Source: Lachnospiraceae bacterium
Lineage (GTDB): Bacteria > Bacillota > Clostridia > Lachnospirales > Lachnospiraceae
Direction of reading: 5' to 3'
NCBI GenBank assembly: GCA_024690825.1
Contig: JAILOK010000074.1
Span: forward strand, 60,330-124,329
DNA: 64,000 bases
The notes under the pieces were generated by a model. It was not told the DNA's origin. It worked only from the letters and a program-made list of their open reading frames with translations, and did not search any database. The position numbers were made by a program, and so were the translations under genes. Below, in pieces: positions 59,601-64,000 of this stretch (within the stretch, counting starts at the first letter, position 1; the number at the start of each line of letters is the position of its first letter).

Positions 59601-59873
59601 ATGGATTGGGTAAAGACGGTCAACGATGCGATCGAATACATGGAAGATAATCTGACAGAAAAAATAACACTGGCGGATATATCAGGATCAGTGAATCTTT
59701 CAGCCTTTCATTTCCAGCGGGCATTTACGCTTCTGACAGGGATGTCCCCGGCGATCCCTCATCACAGGATTATGTGAGTGAGATATGCATTCCCGTTCGA
59801 AAAAAAGGGTCAGGAGTATAATCCAAACCCGGAGCAGAAAAGCGTACTTGATCATGCCCCTGCGCTATTATAG
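59601..59873 (+). pseudogene. AraC-family regulator remnant (internal deletion and frameshift)
   Basis: From ATG 59601 (after GGAGGGATACCAA) an AraC HTH start is read: VNDAIEYMEDNLTEKITLAD and SAFHFQRAFTLLTGMSP, then a stop at 59775-59777. After a missing central part the sequence resumes with EICIPVRKK. In another frame it continues GQEYNPNPEQKSVLDHA and stops at 59871-59873, which looks like the end of a GyrI-like effector domain. The A-run at 59799-59806 is the probable frameshift site. The gene is dead, with deletion plus indel. Its end overlaps the convergent ABC-2 gene. Confidence 0.8.
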
Positions 59874-60655
59874 TGTTTAAGTCCGGTACGCCAGAACAGA
59901 AATGCTGCAGCGCCTGCGGCCAGTGCGATAACAGGTGACAGACAGGCGAATCCGGAGTGAGCCGGAATCTTCCCGAGAAGATGTCCGACAGGATAATAGC
60001 CTGTGAATGCGTATGGGATCACAAAGGTAAGCAAAAATCTGATCCCTTTGTTATAAATGGTGATCGGATAATCCGTATAGTTTTTTAATCCATAATTGTT
60101 ATTGGTAAGAAGCGAGACTATTTCCTCGCTTTTTACCGTCCAGAAACATATGGTGCCCGTAAATACGGTGATAGCCGAAAAGATCACAAATGAAGAAACC
60201 ATGCTTACCGCATAAAAAACAAGGTGGCTTTCCGTCCATTCGATGGAAAGCTTCGACATGCTGTAGATCCAGAAAAACACGGACAGAGCAAGACGGGGAA
60301 TGAAAGTATACTGGAACTGCTGCAGGACCATATAAAGCATCGGACCTATTGGCCTTGTAAGATAAAGGTCAAATTTACCGGTGCGGATGAGCTCTCCCAT
60401 ATCCTTCATGGGACTCCAGAAAAAGAAGCAGCTTAAGCTGTAGGTCAGCCAGCTGGTGGTAAACATGAAAAGAACTTCGTTCTGTGTCCAGCCGGCAATG
60501 TTACTGAAATTATGGAATATGACCATAAATCCCGCAAAGTATACCCCTATCTGGATCGTATTGGCAATGAGTTCAAAAATAAGGGAAAAATGGTAAGCCA
60601 GCTTTCCTTTCATATAAATGATCACGAAATGTCTGTACATCTTCAGCAGATACAT
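59852..60655 (-). CDS. ABC-2 type exporter membrane protein, second subunit
   Basis: This 267-residue protein with about six membrane helices starts after GGGAGGTTGATCT. It fits the ABC-2 membrane family (DUF990-like): MYRHFVIIYMKGKLAYHFSL at the start, LIRTGKFDLYLTRPIGPMLY (about 88-107), and a C-terminal helix ending FWRTGLKHYNSAGA. It forms the exporter with the two genes upstream in transcription. Substrate unknown. Its last 22 bases overlap the AraC remnant on the other strand. Confidence 0.88.
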   Translation of the reverse strand: MYLLKMYRHFVIIYMKGKLAYHFSLIFELIANTIQIGVYFAGFMVIFHNFSNIAGWTQNEVLFMFTTSWLTYSLSCFFFWSPMKDMGELIRTGKFDLYLTRPIGPMLYMVLQQFQYTFIPRLALSVFFWIYSMSKLSIEWTESHLVFYAVSMVSSFVIFSAITVFTGTICFWTVKSEEIVSLLTNNNYGLKNYTDYPITIYNKGIRFLLTFVIPYAFTGYYPVGHLLGKIPAHSGFACLSPVIALAAGAAAFLFWRTGLKHYNSAGA

Positions 60656-60658
60656 AGA

Positions 60659-61450
60659 TCAACCTCCCTGAACTATAAGTTTGTTCTTTCCTGTTATCCA
60701 TGTGACTTCCGATAATAAAAACAATACTGCCAGCCAGATGAGCTGAAAGCAGAGATTTTCACGGATACTCCCCGGTGACATCGGTGTGGTGATGATGGTA
60801 ACCGGTATCGCATATATTGCGCGGAACGGAAGAAACATATTTATCGTCGTAAGCAGCTTGGGGAACATCGCAGCCGGTATCCACGAACCGGAAAGCAGCT
60901 TGTAAACTGCCGCAAGGAGCATGTTAAGCGGCCATGTCACGATAAGCCAGAATGCCATCAGTCCTATAATAAGGGAATATAAAAACTGGATCATATATGC
61001 AAGAATTATGGACAGGATCCCGTATAAGAGCTGCTCTTTGCAAAACAGGTCATCGTGATAAAAGAGGGCAGTCAGTATCCCGAACGGGAGAGTATATATC
61101 AATAGTTTTACTGCGCTTGTACCGATATGCTTTGCAAAGATCATGATCCTGTAGTCGATCGGTCGTATCAGCTGATTTGCGACATCACCTGACTGGATCT
61201 GGCCGTTGATCCACATGGTAACATCGCATTCCATAAAAGTGGAGATCAAAGTGGCTGCAATGATATATCTGATCGTTTCATCGTGACTGAGCGGGATATT
61301 CCTGCCCGCATTCGATGAAAAGAGCGCATTCCACAATGAAAACTGCATATAAAGATAAACGATCTTTGCCAGGAAATTTGCCCATACTGAGTTTAAGTAC
61401 GCCGTATGTTCTTTTGTTCCGATTATTGCCAGGTCAGCATATTTTCTCAT
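60659..61450 (-). CDS. ABC-2 type exporter membrane protein, first subunit
   Basis: About 263 residues from 61450 (after CAGGAGAAGAAAAAA); 61468 is an alternative start. Six membrane helices are seen. The motif VANQLIRPIDYRIMIFAKHI (about 93-112) matches the LxxPID block of DUF990 subunits. It overlaps the ATPase gene end by 17 bases and ends three bases before the second subunit starts. It makes a heterodimeric channel with that subunit. Confidence 0.88.
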   Translation of the reverse strand: MRKYADLAIIGTKEHTAYLNSVWANFLAKIVYLYMQFSLWNALFSSNAGRNIPLSHDETIRYIIAATLISTFMECDVTMWINGQIQSGDVANQLIRPIDYRIMIFAKHIGTSAVKLLIYTLPFGILTALFYHDDLFCKEQLLYGILSIILAYMIQFLYSLIIGLMAFWLIVTWPLNMLLAAVYKLLSGSWIPAAMFPKLLTTINMFLPFRAIYAIPVTIITTPMSPGSIRENLCFQLIWLAVLFLLSEVTWITGKNKLIVQGG

Positions 61451-62201
61451 TTTTTTCTTCTCCTGCAAGGTAGATCTTTTTTATGATCTCTTCAAGATCG
61501 GTGGTTCTGTAAATGTTTTTAAGATCCGAAAGAGTTTCGTCATATATAAGTGATCCCTTGTCAATGATGATCATCTTTTCACATAGTGTTTCAATATCCG
61601 AAACATCATGTGTTGTCAGAATGACGGTGGTATGCCTTTCCTCATTTATCTTTTTGATAAACTGCCGGATACGCTCCTTGGAAAGCACATCTATTCCGAT
61701 CGTGGGCTCATCCAGAAAGAGGATATCCGGATCATAGATAAGCGATGCGGCAAGATCTGCCTTCATCCTCTGTCCGAGGCTTAAAAGTCTCGGGGGCTGT
61801 CTGATGAACTCATCGAGTCCGAGGATATTTGAAAAACTATCCATATTTTCCTTGAAAACATCATCCGGAACCCGGTACATATCTTTGAAAAGCTTTAAGG
61901 AATCAATGACCGGAATATCCCAGCACAGGACACTTTTCTGGCCAAAGACCACGCCGGTTTTCATCATGATCTGCTTCCTGTTCTTTCTGAAAGTAAGGCC
62001 GTCAATGGATATTGAACCTCTGTCGGGAATGAGGATTCCGGTCATCATTTTTATGGTGGTGGATTTGCCTGCTCCGTTGGGACCGATAAATCCGACGATC
62101 TCTCCTGCGGGAATGCTAAAGGAGATGTTGTCGACGGCAGTCTTTTTCTGACGCCTTTTCAGTTTATATATTTTGGTCAGGTTGTTTACCTCGATGCTCA
62201 T
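61434..62201 (-). CDS. ABC-2 exporter ATPase
   Basis: Start 62201 follows GGAGGAAAAGGGAT; the frame extends to 62261. The 255-residue ATPase has Walker A GPNGAGKST (about 40-48), a Q-loop GVVFGQKSVLCWDIPV (about 88-103), signature LSLGQRMKADLAAS, Walker B ILFLDEPTIGID, and switch His in ILTTHDVSDIE. LSLGQ instead of LSGGQ is usual in this subfamily. It drives the two membrane subunits. LysR is divergent, which suggests it controls this operon. Confidence 0.93.
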   Translation of the reverse strand: MSIEVNNLTKIYKLKRRQKKTAVDNISFSIPAGEIVGFIGPNGAGKSTTIKMMTGILIPDRGSISIDGLTFRKNRKQIMMKTGVVFGQKSVLCWDIPVIDSLKLFKDMYRVPDDVFKENMDSFSNILGLDEFIRQPPRLLSLGQRMKADLAASLIYDPDILFLDEPTIGIDVLSKERIRQFIKKINEERHTTVILTTHDVSDIETLCEKMIIIDKGSLIYDETLSDLKNIYRTTDLEEIIKKIYLAGEEKNEKIC

Positions 62202-62299
62202 ATCCCTTTTCCTCCGTAAATGACTTGATTTTGTTTGCTTCTGCATGTACAATATCACCAAATAATATATCAGTAAAATTGAAATAACAGATTATAATC

Positions 62300-62314
62300 A
62301 TCAAAAATATTGAT
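62300..62314. promoter_or_regulatory. Candidate LysR box in the divergent promoter region
   Basis: ATCAAAAATATTGAT is an imperfect palindrome with the T-N11-A form (T 62301, A 62313). It lies 17 bases before the LysR start and close to TATAAT at 62293-62298. Confidence 0.5.
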
Positions 62315-62331
62315 ATGAATATGGAGGGAGC

Positions 62332-63210
62332 ATGAACAACACACAGCTTGAAACCTTTTTGAAAATTGTTGAGACGGGGAGCTTTACAGCCACGGCCAAC
62401 ACGCTGGGATATGCCCAGTCAACCGTGACAACGCAGATAAAGCAGCTGGAGGAAGAGTTTGACTGTCTTCTTTTTGAGAGGCTGGGAAAATCTCTGGTTC
62501 TGACCGCTGAGGGTGAAAAACTCATATCCTATGCTGAACAGATGCTGCAGCTTCAAAGACAGATGCTCTTGGAGGTTTCGGCTGCGGAGATCCCTTCGGG
62601 AATAATAAAACTGGGGGTTTCTGAGTCGCTGTGTTACAGAAGGCTTCCGGAAAAGCTGATGGAGTACAAGAAAAAATATCCCGGAATGGATATAAGGATC
62701 CAGTTTATAGAACATGATACCTTCCCCGCGCTTCTAAAGAGCGGAGCGCTGGATATGGTCTATACCCTGAACCCGCTCATAGAGAATGCAGAACTTAAAA
62801 TGATTTATAAGAAGAAAGAATCATTGGGATTTTTTGCAAGTCCGGATCATCCGATCGTTAAAAAGAAGAAGGTAAAGGAAGAGGATCTGGAAAACGTGCC
62901 GCTTTTGCTGACATCCCATACCTGCAGCTTCAGGCGGATGCTTCTTGATGATTTTTCAAAGCATGGAATGACGCCGAAGATCGAACTGGAAACAAGCAGC
63001 AAGGAGATACTCAAAGCCTTTGCCATAAACGGGCTTGGTATTGCTTTTATGCCCGCTATGGCCGCTGATGTGGAAGTAAAGGAAAAGAAGCTGAAGAAGA
63101 TCGACTGGGCAGGCGCAGATTTTCCGGTTTATTCACAGATATTTGTACATAAGGACAAGCACCAGAACCGCGCGATAGAAGAACTGACCGGAATGATCAT
63201 GAAAGCCTGA
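62332..63210 (+). CDS. LysR-family transcriptional regulator
   Basis: This 292-residue protein starts after GGAGGGAGC. Its N-terminal HTH reads NTQLETFLKIVETGSFTATA, NTLGYAQSTVTTQIKQLEEE and LFERLGKSLVLTAEGEKLISYA. An effector domain (about 90-290) follows with GIKLGVSESLCYRRLPEKLM and INGLGIAFMPAMAA. It is transcribed away from the ABC-2 exporter and likely regulates itself or that operon. The effector is unknown. Confidence 0.94.
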   Translation: MNNTQLETFLKIVETGSFTATANTLGYAQSTVTTQIKQLEEEFDCLLFERLGKSLVLTAEGEKLISYAEQMLQLQRQMLLEVSAAEIPSGIIKLGVSESLCYRRLPEKLMEYKKKYPGMDIRIQFIEHDTFPALLKSGALDMVYTLNPLIENAELKMIYKKKESLGFFASPDHPIVKKKKVKEEDLENVPLLLTSHTCSFRRMLLDDFSKHGMTPKIELETSSKEILKAFAINGLGIAFMPAMAADVEVKEKKLKKIDWAGADFPVYSQIFVHKDKHQNRAIEELTGMIMKA

Positions 63211-63269
63211 CGCCCCTTTTACGAAAACGCCGGAATGCGTTATAATCAAAAAACAGGATTTTGAGAAAA

Positions 63270-63869
63270 ATGAAAAACAACAGAGAAGACCTTAAGTGGG
63301 AAGAAATAAAAACCGAACATATAATACAGAACGAATGGATAGATTTCAGGCAGTCGGCATACTGCTTTCCTGACGGAAGTGTATATGAGCCTTACTACAG
63401 CTACAGCCGCAGAGATTATGTTGTGATCGTGGCATCCGATACGGAAGGGAATTATCTGTGTGTCAGACAGTTCAGGCAGGGAATAAAAAAGGTGACTACC
63501 GAATTTCCCGCAGGGGGCTTAGAAAGGACAGACGGAAGAGAGTACGGTTCAGATGACAGAGAACTGTTTTCCGAAGAATCTTTAAGTGCTGCCAAAAGAG
63601 AACTCTTAGAAGAAACGGGATATGAATCCGATGAATGGCAGCAGCTGCTTGTGATACCTTCAAATGCGACTATAGCAGATAATTATGCCTATATTTTTAT
63701 GGCGGAAAACTGCAGGAAGGTAGCCGAGCAGAATCTCGATGAAACCGAATTTTTAAATGTTGAAAAATACAGGGCAGAAGAGATCGAGGATCTGATCAGA
63801 TCCGGAAACTTCGAGCAGAGCATGCATGTTCTGGCATGGTATCTGGCAAAAGAAAGGAAGATAGTGTAA
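63270..63869 (+). CDS. NUDIX hydrolase
   Basis: About 199 residues from ATG 63270; TTG 63261 is an alternative. The Nudix box is split by an insertion. PAGGLE comes near 84-89, followed by about 20 charged residues (TDGREYGSDDRELFSEES), and then AAKRELLEETGYE (R-E-x2-E-E-T). The upstream YVVIVASDTEGNYLCVRQFR fits ADP-ribose/ADP-sugar pyrophosphatases, where such inserts occur. It probably hydrolyses a nucleoside diphosphate sugar. Confidence 0.88.
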   Translation: MKNNREDLKWEEIKTEHIIQNEWIDFRQSAYCFPDGSVYEPYYSYSRRDYVVIVASDTEGNYLCVRQFRQGIKKVTTEFPAGGLERTDGREYGSDDRELFSEESLSAAKRELLEETGYESDEWQQLLVIPSNATIADNYAYIFMAENCRKVAEQNLDETEFLNVEKYRAEEIEDLIRSGNFEQSMHVLAWYLAKERKIV

Positions 63870-63885
63870 AGTCCGCTATGGAAAA

Positions 63886-64000
63886 ATGAGCCAAAGAAAA
63901 AAGGCTCTAAAGAACCTTGAAAATGTAGATATTGATACCGACAGGCTCTCCGAGGGCTTAGGGCGCTGCCCTAAGAACCTGCAAGGGACCAGTCCCTTGA
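63886..64000 (+). CDS. Partial open frame running off the window
   Basis: ATG 63886 opens a frame (MSQRKKALKNLENVDIDTDR, then LSEGLG) still open after 38 codons. The first ~22 residues look like ordinary coding sequence, while the rest is the translation of two hairpin repeats at 63957-63998. Whether the gene continues or is interrupted cannot be told. No Shine-Dalgarno stands out. Confidence 0.4.
   Translation, partial: MSQRKKALKNLENVDIDTDRLSEGLGRCPKNLQGTSPL
63957..63998. repeat. Pair of short palindromes at the window end
   Basis: CTTAGGGC-gct-GCCCTAAG (63957-63975) and AAGGGAC-ca-GTCCCTT (63983-63998). Such GC-rich hairpin pairs are often parts of dispersed repeats in Clostridia. They lie inside an apparent reading frame. 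Confidence 0.6.

Overview
The window looks like a chromosomal segment of a Gram-positive, probably motile anaerobe of the class Clostridia, most likely family Lachnospiraceae. The genus cannot be fixed. This rests on the yicC-remA-gmk-rpoZ-rimO-pgsA-cinA order, a CIRCE-controlled small heat-shock gene, sugar ABC operons without their own ATPase, many EAL proteins, a papain-like surface protease with tandem C-terminal repeats, and purine-rich Shine-Dalgarno sites. Most genes are ordinary core or metabolic genes with little space between them. The accessory signal lies in four intergenic islands: 4.8-5.35 kb, 8.7-9.7 kb, 32.1-33.2 kb and 57.6-58.4 kb.

Layout. 0-4.8 kb: end of a TetR regulator, a GT2-GtrA glycosyltransferase and a large C1A surface protease. 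4.8-5.35 kb: a broken tRNA-Pro interrupted by a structured repeat, then an intact tRNA-Pro(AGG). 5.35-8.7 kb: carbohydrate ABC importer (lipoprotein plus two permeases). 8.7-11 kb: terminator, GGGACGGTTC-type repeats, one copy of a structured RNA-like element, a phosphodiester glycosidase and a phased array of TTWACATAA repeats. 12-17.5 kb: Hsp20 with CIRCE, a double-glycine-leader small protein, a charged hypothetical, a polar amino acid ABC importer and an EAL-HDOD protein. 17.7-30.7 kb: CitE-like lyase, Pta, HAD, phosphoglycerate mutase, paired inactive/active membrane EAL proteins, membrane spermidine-synthase-like protein, thioredoxin, a symporter with an N-terminal HATPase-like domain and a chemoreceptor. 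30.7-45 kb: MATE, PAS protein, second copy of the RNA-like element, DD-carboxypeptidase, GT4, holA, DUF1653, M13 peptidase, glyA, an MBOAT/SGNH acetylation pair and iron alcohol dehydrogenase. 45.2-55.5 kb: MATE-HATPase fusion, GNAT and Cache-PP2C genes running into the yicC-cinA core block. 55.6-64 kb: SCP2-lysine-tail protein, GH1 glucosidase, tRNA-Leu(AAG) followed by repeated tRNA 3' ends and hairpins, a toxin-antitoxin-like structured remnant, MarR/flavodoxin, a broken AraC gene, an ABC-2 exporter, LysR and NUDIX.

Points of most interest. (1) Two transporters, a Na+/dicarboxylate-type symporter and a MATE exporter, each carry a degenerate RsbW-like HATPase domain, at opposite ends. The MATE fusion overlaps a GNAT gene, which overlaps a Cache-HAMP-PP2C (RsbU/SpoIIE type) phosphatase gene. 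This suggests partner-switching-like control of transport. (2) A ~150-nt element is present twice (9130-9282, and inverted at 32946-33105) with conserved blocks and paired substitutions in a stem, as expected of a structured RNA. (3) A second, two-hairpin element (4902-4961 and 39904-39963) also shows compensatory changes, and one copy sits where a tRNA-Pro loses its 3' half. (4) Both complete tRNAs carry A34 anticodons (AGG and AAG), which is unusual for bacteria.

Start codons were chosen from Shine-Dalgarno spacing and family N-termini. Membrane segments, alignments and stems were judged by eye, with no search or folding program.
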